Virus record (IMG/VR): IMGVR_UViG_3300033153_006243
Coordinates: 21,444-85,443 of that record
Length of the DNA: 64,000 bases
Source of the DNA: a virus
Reading direction: 5' to 3' (one strand)
This document shows positions 32,678 through 41,399 of the stretch, one piece after another. The notes beneath the pieces were generated by a model, which saw only the letters and a program-made list of their open reading frames with translations, searched no databases and was not told the origin of the DNA. Position numbers and translations under genes: made by a program. Each line of letters begins with the position of its first letter. Position 1 is the first letter of the stretch.

Positions 32678-33444
32678 TCTCCACGATGGGAAGGCCAAGG
32701 CTATTCGACCTCTGCTTAAGATCATTGGTAATGACGGAAATGAATCCGTCCCGATGGGAGATTGTCGTAATTGACGACGGGAGCCTCCCGCTAGATAAGG
32801 ATCGGAACCGTGCTATAGTCAACTGGGTACGGGCGGAATCTCCCGTTGCCATCTCGTATTTCTACCGCTCGATAAACATAGGTAGGCCGAACAATGTCGC
32901 GCTGCCGAGAAACTGTGGGCTTAGAAAGGCTAGGGGGAAATATATTGCCTTTGTAGACGGAGATTGCGTATTCGTCAGCGATGTGATTCGGCGGGCGATG
33001 GACTGGATTAAGATGCTGGAGGAGACCGGCGTCCCTACGTTCATGACAAGCGGGGATTGGGATAGGATATCAAAGGATTCAGGAGGGCGCTTCCATCGGA
33101 ATATGTCCATCGGAAATGTCTCCTGTTCGCATAGGGGGGCGACCTCAAGCGTTCCGTTCGGCCCCTGGTTCTCCGTTGACCGCGAGGTGCTGCTACGGAT
33201 CAACGGATTCGACGAGAGGTTTAGTACCTACGGCGGCGAGGACGAGGATATAGTATCGCGGCTAATGCGACTGCACTACCGTCCGTTCCGGGATACCCAG
33301 GTAATAGCGATTCATCTATATCATGATCCCGGAATAGCAGGGCAGGATAAGGAGCAGCACCAAAGGCAGAAGGAATGGATTCGCGAAAAGACCAACGTCC
33401 GTAACGAGGGGGTAGAATGGGGAATTTTATGCCTACCGAAATAG
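32650..33444 (+). CDS. Glycosyltransferase family 2
   Basis: 264 residues with GT-A features: LSVVISTMGRP, IVVIDDGSLPLD, the metal-binding FVDGDCVFV (about residues 101-109) and GFDERFSTYGGEDED, as in chondroitin-synthase and galactosyltransferase-like GT2/GT7C enzymes. It would add a hexose or hexosamine. It follows the GT29-like gene in the same operon. Confidence 0.85.
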   Translation: MPALDLSVVISTMGRPRLFDLCLRSLVMTEMNPSRWEIVVIDDGSLPLDKDRNRAIVNWVRAESPVAISYFYRSINIGRPNNVALPRNCGLRKARGKYIAFVDGDCVFVSDVIRRAMDWIKMLEETGVPTFMTSGDWDRISKDSGGRFHRNMSIGNVSCSHRGATSSVPFGPWFSVDREVLLRINGFDERFSTYGGEDEDIVSRLMRLHYRPFRDTQVIAIHLYHDPGIAGQDKEQHQRQKEWIREKTNVRNEGVEWGILCLPK

Positions 33445-33743
33445 AGAAGACGTTCCCTCACCGTAAGATAGACGAGAAGGGACTGAAGGCGCGGGCTGAA
33501 GCCCTTAAGGATATGTCTGAATCCGTGAAGAAAAAGGTTGATCGGATTAACGGGCAGATTTCGGATCTTACCATCATGAAGAAGGAGATTCGCTACGAAT
33601 GGGTAGAGGCCGTTTGGCGGCTAGGGGTGATCCCCGGAAACGTAAGTGAGTTCAAGGTGCTTGCGGTGACGAAGGATGGACGGAACGTAGGCTGGAGCCT
33701 AAAGGAGCCGGAGTTCAAGGAGATTGATAGCGATGGAAAGTAG
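33417..33743 (+). CDS. Hypothetical protein
   Basis: 108 residues: helical first half (about residues 18-60) and a short beta end. It overlaps the GT2 gene by 28 nt and has GAGGGGG upstream. A start at ATG 33429 is equally possible. Not recognised, but its place before the hub gene suggests a tail role. Confidence 0.5.
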   Translation: MGNFMPTEIEKTFPHRKIDEKGLKARAEALKDMSESVKKKVDRINGQISDLTIMKKEIRYEWVEAVWRLGVIPGNVSEFKVLAVTKDGRNVGWSLKEPEFKEIDSDGK

Positions 33744-34281
33744 GATCATAGAGTCCGGGCCGATTGGCGGCGCTGCCGTTGTCTCGTCGGAAGGACTCTC
33801 CAAGTCGAGGGAGATATGGCCGGAAAGCAGCCCGGCCCCTAAGATCACGAAGGACCCTATCGTCATCGAGCGGGTGAAGATAGACCCGCAGGAGCTTGAG
33901 GCGGTTTCCGCTACCGTCATCTCGGATACCGAGAGGATGCTTACGGCCTTGAGGAATACGGAAAGCAAGATGGACGAAATCGTCGAGAAGGAATTCGAGG
34001 GGAATAGGCAGAAGGCGTTCGAGAACAGTAAGGAATACAAGGCGCTTTGGAAAGTTCATAGGGGTACGGTGATGGACTGGGGGTCGGATATATCGAGGGC
34101 GAAGCTCCACGTAGGCAGGATTCCAACATGGGGGAGGAAGCCAAAGATCATGGCGTTGGGAACCGATGGGAAGACCAGGACATGGGAAAAGGGACAGGTT
34201 GGATTTAGAGCCGAGGCGCAGATCGTTCCTAAGCCTCTGGGTTCCCCTAGTTCCGGTGGATTGGAAGGGGAGACTCCCTAA
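33733..34281 (+). CDS. Hypothetical protein before the tail hub gene
   Basis: 182 residues, helical in the middle (about 60-130), with Pro-rich ends. The ATG at 33733 has AAGGAG about 10 nt upstream. The stop and the next start share a base (TAATG), so it is tightly coupled to the tail hub gene and may be a chaperone or tail-tip subunit. Confidence 0.5.
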   Translation: MESRIIESGPIGGAAVVSSEGLSKSREIWPESSPAPKITKDPIVIERVKIDPQELEAVSATVISDTERMLTALRNTESKMDEIVEKEFEGNRQKAFENSKEYKALWKVHRGTVMDWGSDISRAKLHVGRIPTWGRKPKIMALGTDGKTRTWEKGQVGFRAEAQIVPKPLGSPSSGGLEGETP

Positions 34282-37200
34282 TGGCCGACTATAGGCAGAG
34301 CTGGTTCTTTTATCGAATATCTAGCGCTTGGATGGGGCTCCCTATGACCTTCTATGGGGGCTACTATCATAACCCAGTTCAATATGGATTCCTTGACGCG
34401 CCGACAAGCTATACCCTAGATGATCTTGGCTTTCTAAGAACGGGAGGTATACACGAATGGACATACCAGAAGAATAGTATCCCTATATTCCTCAGAAGGG
34501 ATAACTGCGATAACTTTACTGACGGGGAGGTAGAGAATTATTGGACTATAACGAATAATGGGGGTTCGGGAATATATGAAACTAACTCTCCGGTGGTTGC
34601 TACTTGGCCTGCGTGGTTTTATATTGCTGGGAGCTATGGGGGGGGAATGCGTAGGCAGGATGCCGTTGGACACGACCCGATGTCAACGGGGCACATGTGG
34701 GTAGATACATTTACCCACGGCGAGATGATACGGAATTTGAATAATAACGATACCGAATTCTGGGTAGCAGCACGTCTCTGTCCAAGAGGTGGACCAACTG
34801 CAACAACAGGTACGATTGGAGCATGGTCTATATTCAATTCCGATGACTATTATACTTCGGGACTCTTCCTCTTTCCCGACCATGACGGCGGGTGGGGGGT
34901 AAATAAGAGATATAACCGAATCGAGATAGGTCTTACCTACGATTCCTCAATCGGCGGATCAAATGTAGGTATCTGGTTTGCGGCATCTGCCTGGGATCCA
35001 GATGCAGGGGACGATATAAGGGACCATAATGTCGAAGAGGTACTTGATACGACAGATGGTCCTGTTGAGGTAATGATCCAGCGTAGGAATATTAGCGGCA
35101 TTACGGCGGATTGGTATGTCTATTATCGTATTCACGGTTCCGTTGGCGGACCGAACGACTGGGGGGCTTGGCAGGAGGCGGACGATGCGGGGGTAAAGGC
35201 AGTAATCGCCGCTTGGGGGACCGCCTGGACAGACCCCGGTAGGCTAGACCAAAGCGTTACCTGTTACTGCGGAACATATGCGTATACCCAGAACGCCGGG
35301 TTAGATAACGAGCGGGCGTTCTTCGGAAGATTCCAGTATGGGCTTAACCCGTCTGATCCGGCGTCTAACCAGCTATATCTTGAGGACCATTTAGCATCCG
35401 AGGAGATCGAGTTTAAGGAGGTTCTCACCGGGACCCCGTATGCCTATTGGGATATGAGCACATTTGACCATACTATTACCAATACATTAGTAACAAATGT
35501 CTTCGGTATCGAAGGATCCGCGAAGAACGATCTTGTCCAGTTTGCCTACGATATTGATAACGACAATACGCCGTCCTATTCTGCCTATAAGACCCTTGCC
35601 CAAATGCAGGCAGAACCGGATAAGCATGGGAAGTATTTCCATCTGAAGGCGAAGTTGATTGATGGCGCAGGAGCGCCTACTCCCTATGGTGGGGTTGTCT
35701 TTCCGGGGTCTTCTGATAATGAGGGGGAATATAGTTTTTTCGATTATGATGCCTCGACGACCCCAGAGTTCGGGATAACGACCTGTGTATTCAAGTATGG
35801 GCCGGACTTCACATTCGAGGGTTCCCCGACTAGCGGCGGTCCACCCCTTTCCGTTAATTTCTGGCCGATAATAGAGTCAAGTGCGACAGTAGTTTCCTCA
35901 TGGGATTTCGGCGATCCCGATAGCGGAACGCTTAATTACTCGATGGAAACGACACCAACCCACGTCTACAATGATTATGGGGTCTATTCGGTCGCCCTTA
36001 CCTGCGAGAATCCGTATACTTGGACTACGGTAACCCGATCTGATTATATCACCGTAATCGAACCACAGATAACCTACGCCGTAGATTTCGAGGGATCGCC
36101 GACTAGCGGGTATACCCCACTTAACGTCCAATTCTACGAGACGGGAAGCAACAAGATGGCAAAGGCGTGGTCCTGGGACTTTGGGGACGGACAGACCTCG
36201 GCAAACGCCAACCCGTTCCATCTCTATTCCGAGGCCGGGGTATATACCGTAGCGATGACGGGGACTAGCGTAGACGATGATTCCGATACCGAGACTAAGG
36301 TTAATTATATTACGGTAATCGACGAGGGGTCGCCCGGCCCGCAGCCGAACTTCTATTACGAAAGCTCCCCGATAGATTCACGGGGGGGTATTGCCCCGTA
36401 CCATGTTCACTTCTATGATGCATCGTCGAATAATCCCGACACCTGGAGCTGGGACTTTGATGGGGATGGGGTCGAAGATAGTACCCTCCAGAATCCAAGC
36501 TATACCTACGATTCGGCGGGGACCTATTCGGTTACTTTGGGGGTTTCGCGGGACGGGGGTTCCGTGAACTCGTTTACCTGGGGGAATCTGATTAACGTCG
36601 AAAGCTCATGGGCTCCTTCGGTTTCGGATTCCTACGAATACGGATTCAAGATATGGCATCTCCCCTCGGCGAGCAGATATCTTGAGGGGGGACGGCACTT
36701 AATCTCTGATAATGCAGTAAAGCACTTCTCATGCTCCTATCTTGCTCGCGGGGGATTGGGCGGAGCGCGTCTAGTCTTAGCGAAGGAATGGACGAACCGG
36801 GCGTCAGAAGCTATAGAGATCGGGGACCCCATCGCCCTAATGAAGAAAAACTCCTCCGCCTATTCCGAGGAGGCTGGCTATATCCAGGTCTGGTACTACG
36901 GATACGTTTCCGAAATATCGAGCGATGCGGGATCGGACGAAGTTACCTACATCCTTGAGGGGCCGATGGGTAGGCTCGCCGGGATATATCCAGGCGGTAA
37001 TTCGGACGACGATAAAACCATTTTCTATAAAACCCATATTTATAACATCTATACGGAGAACCCGAACGACCCCCGGCTTCTAGAATCAAGCTTCGTCATT
37101 GATAAGAACAACATCGAGGACATCGTAAAGGACCTATACGACCGATACCTCGCGACGCTAACCTTTTCGGAGAACCCGAACGATCTTGTCTATGGGGCGA

Positions 37201-38708
37201 GGGGAGTTACCCCTAGATTCTATTCGGAGGCGACCGCGGCGACTACGAACATTTTCTCCCTTCGCCTTGATGGGGAGCAGAGCCTTTGCGAGATAATGGA
37301 TCAGCTCTGCATCCTCGCCGGGGATTACGTTTGGGGCGTCGATGTAAGATGCCATTATGGAGGTAGCCCCGAATCTATTGTCTACGTTGAGCCGGTATTC
37401 TTCTTCCGTAAGAGATCGAGAGATGCCGGATACCCCGCAACTGCCTCCTTTGCCTTTGGAGATAGATCCTACCCGCTAACTAGCATCACCGAGACGGAAT
37501 CCCGCAGATACCTATATAACGAACTCGCCCTTGAGGGCGGGTATATGTACGGCGGGCTACCCTATGTCGTTCCCTATGCGAGAGTGTGGAGACATGCAGG
37601 GTCCATTGCTAAGTACGGCAAACGGCGAATCTCGATGTGCTTCCCGATGGCAAAGACCTATACCCAGGCGGAGCAGTATATCAACGAGTTCTTCTCTAAG
37701 TATTCCTTCCCCCACAAGTTCTACAGCGTTACTCAGATAGGATCGACGGAGCGGATACAGCCGTGGCGAATGGAATACTATATCAATGGGGACGGCGACT
37801 GGACGCCGGAGGGCGGCCACATTATGCTGAAGAACGAAAGCGGAGGGGTCGTCGGGGTCTACGAGTTCGACGAAAGTACCCTAAACATTCTAGGCCCCAC
37901 ATCTGTCTGGACGGTAGAGCTTGGTCCAAGGAATCCAAAGCTGAAATCCGGGATTTCCACCCTGACTACATCGGGCCTAGGTGGCTCCCTACATATCGGT
38001 CCTGATGTAAGCACCCAAGCCCGCAAGACACAAGAAGCCATTACCCAGGACGACTACGATACTCCATATAAGCCGGTTTACTTAGGATACGCCCAGGTAT
38101 TATCGGGGGATTACGACGCCGATCTGAAGGATTATCTCTATACCATCATGCCGATTCAGGATCCTACGGGCATAATTGGCGTGGAACCGGAACGGATGGG
38201 GGAGTCTATCTCCGGCGTACTCAATATCCAGAGCGTCCTAATCATGCCTTCAGTTGCGGGGCACGGGAACCTTTCATATAGCGCGAGGAAGATCGTTCCG
38301 GGAACGATAGTGAACTACTATCGCGGGTGGAACCCAATAAAGCGCTCTTCATATTACTATATCGCGGAGCAAGGCCAGAGGCTTGTTGCATACAGCATCA
38401 ACCCCGTGAATAAGGGGGTTGTATCCACATTCACGGTAACGGCGGATATCCCGCCAGAAAGCGCATTCTATAATGGGCTCCGGTACGACCATGTTGCTCC
38501 GACCGTACAGACGTTCATCCAGGGTGGTGAGAAGGAAGACTGGACCGTTTGGGCCTCCTGGACAATGGATGATAACCCGAAGCTTCACGTCCACGGAAGA
38601 ACCGTAGATAACCTTCCCCGCAGTACGGCTAGCCTAACTGTGGATCTCTGGTTCCTCGGCAATATTGAAAAGAGGAGCGACTGGGGATTCGCCTGGCCCA
38701 TACTATAA
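34281..38708 (+). CDS. Giant tail hub/adhesin with three PKD domains
   Basis: 1475 residues. The N-terminal ~430 residues look like a lectin-type beta sandwich (YWTITNNGGSGIYETN, IEIGLTYDSS). Three PKD domains follow at about residues 510-598, 600-686 and 688-773, each with the WDFG/WDFD and YTV-type strands (WSWDFGDGQT, WSWDFDGDG). The last ~700 residues resemble a baseplate-hub-like module (GFKIWHLPS, GYIQVWYYGYVSEI). PKD domains bind surface polysaccharide or protein. The first two PKD copies start almost the same way (FEGSPTSG), suggesting duplication. Probably the receptor-binding tip. Confidence 0.75.
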   Translation: MADYRQSWFFYRISSAWMGLPMTFYGGYYHNPVQYGFLDAPTSYTLDDLGFLRTGGIHEWTYQKNSIPIFLRRDNCDNFTDGEVENYWTITNNGGSGIYETNSPVVATWPAWFYIAGSYGGGMRRQDAVGHDPMSTGHMWVDTFTHGEMIRNLNNNDTEFWVAARLCPRGGPTATTGTIGAWSIFNSDDYYTSGLFLFPDHDGGWGVNKRYNRIEIGLTYDSSIGGSNVGIWFAASAWDPDAGDDIRDHNVEEVLDTTDGPVEVMIQRRNISGITADWYVYYRIHGSVGGPNDWGAWQEADDAGVKAVIAAWGTAWTDPGRLDQSVTCYCGTYAYTQNAGLDNERAFFGRFQYGLNPSDPASNQLYLEDHLASEEIEFKEVLTGTPYAYWDMSTFDHTITNTLVTNVFGIEGSAKNDLVQFAYDIDNDNTPSYSAYKTLAQMQAEPDKHGKYFHLKAKLIDGAGAPTPYGGVVFPGSSDNEGEYSFFDYDASTTPEFGITTCVFKYGPDFTFEGSPTSGGPPLSVNFWPIIESSATVVSSWDFGDPDSGTLNYSMETTPTHVYNDYGVYSVALTCENPYTWTTVTRSDYITVIEPQITYAVDFEGSPTSGYTPLNVQFYETGSNKMAKAWSWDFGDGQTSANANPFHLYSEAGVYTVAMTGTSVDDDSDTETKVNYITVIDEGSPGPQPNFYYESSPIDSRGGIAPYHVHFYDASSNNPDTWSWDFDGDGVEDSTLQNPSYTYDSAGTYSVTLGVSRDGGSVNSFTWGNLINVESSWAPSVSDSYEYGFKIWHLPSASRYLEGGRHLISDNAVKHFSCSYLARGGLGGARLVLAKEWTNRASEAIEIGDPIALMKKNSSAYSEEAGYIQVWYYGYVSEISSDAGSDEVTYILEGPMGRLAGIYPGGNSDDDKTIFYKTHIYNIYTENPNDPRLLESSFVIDKNNIEDIVKDLYDRYLATLTFSENPNDLVYGARGVTPRFYSEATAATTNIFSLRLDGEQSLCEIMDQLCILAGDYVWGVDVRCHYGGSPESIVYVEPVFFFRKRSRDAGYPATASFAFGDRSYPLTSITETESRRYLYNELALEGGYMYGGLPYVVPYARVWRHAGSIAKYGKRRISMCFPMAKTYTQAEQYINEFFSKYSFPHKFYSVTQIGSTERIQPWRMEYYINGDGDWTPEGGHIMLKNESGGVVGVYEFDESTLNILGPTSVWTVELGPRNPKLKSGISTLTTSGLGGSLHIGPDVSTQARKTQEAITQDDYDTPYKPVYLGYAQVLSGDYDADLKDYLYTIMPIQDPTGIIGVEPERMGESISGVLNIQSVLIMPSVAGHGNLSYSARKIVPGTIVNYYRGWNPIKRSSYYYIAEQGQRLVAYSINPVNKGVVSTFTVTADIPPESAFYNGLRYDHVAPTVQTFIQGGEKEDWTVWASWTMDDNPKLHVHGRTVDNLPRSTASLTVDLWFLGNIEKRSDWGFAWPIL

Positions 38709-38754
38709 TAAGATTTTTCCTATCACGAATCCCTCTTTTTAGGGGTATAATAAT

Positions 38755-39132
38755 ATGAAGGCCGACGACATTGACGCCGCGGACTGCGAACGGATAGTAA
38801 GGCTCTTCCAGCCCCTAATGCTACTTTCCGACTGGAGAATTGAGGTTAAGGACGGGGAGACTAGCAAGGAGGAAAGGGCCGAGGCGTATATCAACGGAGG
38901 GGCTAAAAGCCTCCTAATCCGGGTATTCTCCGATTGCGAGGCTGGAAGAAATGAAATTATGGTTCCCGTTGAGGAGACTATCCTACACGAAATGCTTCAT
39001 GGGGTTCTTAATGATTTCTGTGAAAGCAGGGAACTTAAGGAAGATGATGAAGATTGGCTTTGCGACAGGTTCGCCGCTATTCTCTATAGGGTCTGGAGGA
39101 ACGCGGATCGCCTAACGGCCCAATCGGAGTAA
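38755..39132 (+). CDS. Small zinc-metallopeptidase-like protein
   Basis: 125 residues with a zincin motif HEMLH (about residues 78-82) in a helix and a further acidic helix. Similar small HExxH proteins occur in phages near tail or lysis genes; substrates are unknown. AGGGG serves as ribosome site. The TATAAT just upstream is too close to the ATG to be its own promoter. Confidence 0.6.
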   Translation: MKADDIDAADCERIVRLFQPLMLLSDWRIEVKDGETSKEERAEAYINGGAKSLLIRVFSDCEAGRNEIMVPVEETILHEMLHGVLNDFCESRELKEDDEDWLCDRFAAILYRVWRNADRLTAQSE

Positions 39133-39137
39133 GCCTT

Positions 39138-40235
39138 ATGTTGTACCAAAAGGTCTGCGAATATTGCGGGGAGCCGTTTGAAACTAGGGAATACCGGAGA
39201 AGATACCACCCGGAATGCGCGAGGAAATATAAGCGGGAACGGGCAAAGGAACTTCGGCGGGAAGATAGGAGGAGGAATAAGCAGGAGTTCACCTGCTCCC
39301 TTTGTGGTAAGAAGTATACGATCTCGATGTTGGGGAAGAACCTCGACGACTACAAACGGGCATGTCCATCCTGCCGACCAAAGCTTGCTCATGAGAGTAA
39401 GAAGAAAAAGGAAGAAGAACTATTTAGGGAGCTTAAGGAAACCCAGGAATGGTATGACAAGTGGCCCGTCCTTGAAGGCGACTGGATAGTCTCTGCGGAT
39501 TTCCACGGCCACCGCCTCTTCCTCCCGATGCTAAAGAGGCTCATTACGATAGCCAAGAAGTTCGGGATACGGAACCTGCTCATCAACGGCGACCTCTTTG
39601 ACGTGAATACCCTACAGCATTACGATATCTACGTCAAGGACTCCAACGTCCATAAGGAGATGGTGGCGGTTAGGAAGGTCATCGAGATTATCTTTATGCA
39701 TTTCGACCGGGTAATCTGGACGATGGGAAACCACGACCTACGACTCCTTCGGGTAATGCAATTCGAGGTTACGCCGGAAGACTTAGGCAGACGGATATGT
39801 GATAAGATGGATTCCGGGGAGCTCCAGGCTTCGCTCTATCCCTACGCGGTAATCAAGGGGAAGTTCGGGGACTACCGAATCACCCACCCGAATTCCTATG
39901 GAAATAGGACGGGAACCGTACCTAGAGCCTTATGCCATAAGTACCACAAGCACTGTATCGTTACCCACGGGCATCATGGGGGGATGGAATGGGATGATAG
40001 CGGCGACTACATGGCGATAGACCTTGGGGCGATGACCCATCATCAGCTTCATCCCTACATAATGTTCAGCGATACGACGCATAAGAGATGGAATCGGGAC
40101 TTCGGGATGGTCTACCGGGGGTCCTGGTATAGATTCACCGATCATCCCGCAGCGACCGATTGGGACTTCTGGCTAAAGGCGGTTGACCCGCGCAAGCTGG
40201 AGGGGAGAGAGAGAAAAGAGGAGATGCCCATTTGA
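39138..40235 (+). CDS. Metallophosphoesterase with N-terminal zinc fingers
   Basis: 365 residues. Two Cys-rich fingers (CEYCGEPFETRE, CSLCGKKY … CPSCRP) and a basic linker occupy the first ~90 residues. The calcineurin-like domain has all core motifs: DFHGH (about 120), GDLFD (about 150), GNHD (about 196) and THGHH (about 275). Such enzymes cleave phosphoesters, including nucleic acids. The finger region resembles that of the nested HNH protein at 952, which points to nucleic acid as substrate. The stop codon overlaps the -35 box of the tRNA promoter. Confidence 0.82.
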   Translation: MLYQKVCEYCGEPFETREYRRRYHPECARKYKRERAKELRREDRRRNKQEFTCSLCGKKYTISMLGKNLDDYKRACPSCRPKLAHESKKKKEEELFRELKETQEWYDKWPVLEGDWIVSADFHGHRLFLPMLKRLITIAKKFGIRNLLINGDLFDVNTLQHYDIYVKDSNVHKEMVAVRKVIEIIFMHFDRVIWTMGNHDLRLLRVMQFEVTPEDLGRRICDKMDSGELQASLYPYAVIKGKFGDYRITHPNSYGNRTGTVPRALCHKYHKHCIVTHGHHGGMEWDDSGDYMAIDLGAMTHHQLHPYIMFSDTTHKRWNRDFGMVYRGSWYRFTDHPAATDWDFWLKAVDPRKLEGRERKEEMPI

Positions 40236-40260
40236 CTTTTCTTTACAAATGGGGTATAAT
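40232..40260 (+). promoter_or_regulatory. Strong sigma-70-type promoter of the tRNA cluster
   Basis: TTGACT (40232-40237), a 17-bp spacer ending GGGG, and TATAAT (40255-40260). Transcription should start near 40267 and read the leader and tRNAs. Confidence 0.8.
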
Positions 40261-40266
40261 GATAGA

Positions 40267-40419
40267 ACGTTGGGGGCAGTATCCGCCCCTAAGCCGGGCC
40301 GCTAGGCGAGGATACTTCGCCGAGTGCCGTAGGTCAATCGGCCTGTGACGGCGGGTTATACGATTGGCACGACGAACCTTCTGCGGAAGGGGATGGCCGG
40401 TGGCCCGGTTATAAAATTC
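40267..40419 (+). ncRNA. Structured leader upstream of the tRNA cluster
   Basis: About 150 nt with no gene and several strong hairpins: GGGGC/GCCCC, GGCGA/TCGCC, and GCCGT-AGGTC pairing with GGCCT-ACGGC. It does not fold as a tRNA in my attempt. It could be a processing leader or an independent small RNA. Confidence 0.45.
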
Positions 40420-40493
40420 GCCGGAGTAGCTCAACTAGGTAGAGCAGTCGCCTTGTAAGCGAAACGTTGAGGGTTCAATTCCTTCCTCCGGCC
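40420..40493 (+). tRNA. tRNA-Thr (TGT)
   Basis: Acceptor GCCGGAG/CTCCGGC is perfect, the D stem is GCTC/GAGC, the anticodon loop is CTTGTAA and the T arm is GAGGG-TTCAATT-CCTTC. The first anticodon-stem pair is mismatched. No CCA is encoded. Confidence 0.82.
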
Positions 40494-40496
40494 CCT

Positions 40497-40760
40497 ATGA
40501 AATTCAAAATCTACGGCAGGGAATCCTGTCCCAAATGCCAATCTACCCGGCGTAAGATTTTCCACCTGCTCAAGCGGATAGGAATAGAGGCGGCGATATC
40601 CTATATCGAGATGGATACGGTGGATGGGATGGCGGAGGCGATGTGGGACGATGCCTATGAAGTACCTACTACGATCCTCTCGCTTGGCGGGGCGGAGATA
40701 TCCCGATGGAACGGACGGATTCCTAAGTCCGATGAATTGATTAAGGCGATGGGGGAATAG
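40497..40760 (+). CDS. Glutaredoxin/thioredoxin-like protein
   Basis: 87 residues with the redox motif CPKC near the N-terminus (FKIYGRESCPKCQ), a cis-Pro segment EVPTTILSLGG and the expected alpha/beta order. It would reduce disulfides, perhaps for ribonucleotide reductase. The ATG lies 3 nt after the tRNA-Thr gene with no ribosome site, and the last 10 bp overlap tRNA-Ala. It may need RNA processing or leaderless initiation to be translated. Confidence 0.72.
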   Translation: MKFKIYGRESCPKCQSTRRKIFHLLKRIGIEAAISYIEMDTVDGMAEAMWDDAYEVPTTILSLGGAEISRWNGRIPKSDELIKAMGE

Positions 40761-40824
40761 CTCTAATTGGGAGAGCGGCTGGTTTGCACCCAGTATGTTC
40801 GGGATTCGATTTCCCGTTCCTCCA
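40751..40824 (+). tRNA. tRNA-Ala (TGC)
   Basis: Acceptor GGGGGAA/TTCCTCC, D stem GCTC/GAGC, anticodon stem GCTGG/CCAGT with loop TTTGCAC, T arm CGGGA-TTCGATT-TCCCG. It begins inside the end of the glutaredoxin-like gene. Confidence 0.82.
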
Positions 40825-40830
40825 CAATAT

Positions 40831-40910
40831 GCGGGTGTAGTCTTTAGGACGTCAAGAGACTAGGGCATTGCGCAATGCCTGAGTGGAAAATCAAATCTCC
40901 TCCACCCGCT
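40831..40910 (+). tRNA. Degenerate tRNA-like gene
   Basis: Acceptor GCGGGTG/CACCCGC is perfect and a D stem GTCT/AGAC can be drawn, but the anticodon arm is an over-long palindrome (GCATTGCGCAATGC) and the T arm has mismatches and a large loop. If read as a tRNA the anticodon could be GCG (Arg). It may be decayed, or a non-standard tRNA. Confidence 0.4.
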
Positions 40911-40919
40911 CCAATTTTT

Positions 40920-40991
40920 AGCATCGTAGCGCAACGGTAGCGCAGCTCCCTGTTAAGGAGATGATTGGAAGTTCGAATCTTCCCGATGCTG
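40920..40991 (+). tRNA. tRNA-Asn (GTT)
   Basis: Acceptor AGCATCG/CGATGCT, D stem GCGC/GCGC, anticodon loop CTGTTAA, T arm GGAAG-TTCGAAT-CTTCC. Standard length. Confidence 0.85.
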
Positions 40992-40996
40992 CTGAC

Positions 40997-41070
40997 GGTT
41001 ACGTAGACTGGCGAAGTAAGTCACTTTCCTGTCAAGGAGGAGATCGCGGATTCAAATTCCGCCGTAACCG
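40997..41070 (+). tRNA. tRNA-Asp (GTC)
   Basis: Acceptor GGTTACG/CGTAACC, D stem GACT/AGTC, anticodon loop CTGTCAA with a stem containing G-T pairs, T arm GCGGA-TTCAAAT-TCCGC. Confidence 0.82.
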
Positions 41071-41078
41071 CCTTTAAT

Positions 41079-41149
41079 TGCGGAGTGGAGCACTGGAGGC
41101 TCATGGGTCTCATACGCCCATTAAGGAGGTTCGATTCCTCCCTCCGCTA
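41079..41149 (+). tRNA. tRNA-Met (CAT)
   Basis: Acceptor TGCGGAG/CTCCGCT with a T-T mismatch at the first pair, D stem GAGC/GCTC, anticodon stem TGGGT/GCCCA with loop CTCATAC, T arm GGAGG-TTCGATT-CCTCC. The unpaired first position recalls initiator tRNA, but the anticodon stem is not the classic three-G form next to the loop. A CAT tRNA could also be an Ile tRNA with modified C. Confidence 0.75.
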
Positions 41150-41150
41150 C

Positions 41151-41203
41151 TATGGGGGCCCGGCTGTGACCCAGGAGATGGGAGTTCAATTCTCCCCATC
41201 CAG
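41151..41203 (+). tRNA. tRNA-His-like remnant lacking a D arm
   Basis: An anticodon-arm-like hairpin (CCCGG-CTGTGAC-CCAGG, anticodon GTG) and a good T arm (GGGAG-TTCAATT-CTCCC) are present, with ATGGGG/CCCCAT possible as outer stem, but there is no space for a D arm. Probably a deletion product. The next 125 bp, to 41328, hold only a hairpin (TGCCGC/GCGGCA). Confidence 0.35.
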
Positions 41204-41328
41204 ACTCGATAGTATCATTACCAGATATACATTAGTGGATAGGTTTTTATCAAGGTAGTATATGTCCTTTACCAGAGGTAAGGGACCCACAAAGGCTTCT
41301 GCCGCTGAGCCGTATCGGCGGCATACTA

Positions 41329-41399
41329 GCGGAGCTGGTGTAATGGTAGCATCCTTGCCTTCCAAGCAAAGGGTGGGGGTTCGAATCCCCCGTTCCGCT
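41329..41399 (+). tRNA. tRNA-Gly (TCC), second copy
   Basis: Acceptor GCGGAGC/GTTCCGC, D loop AATGGTA, anticodon loop CTTCCAA, T arm GGGGG-TTCGAAT-CCCCC. Its body differs from the tRNA-Gly at 13693, so it is not a recent copy. Confidence 0.82.

Noticed and set aside
40467-40496. Extension of the glutaredoxin-like protein
   Set aside because: Those codons lie in the T arm and acceptor of tRNA-Thr.
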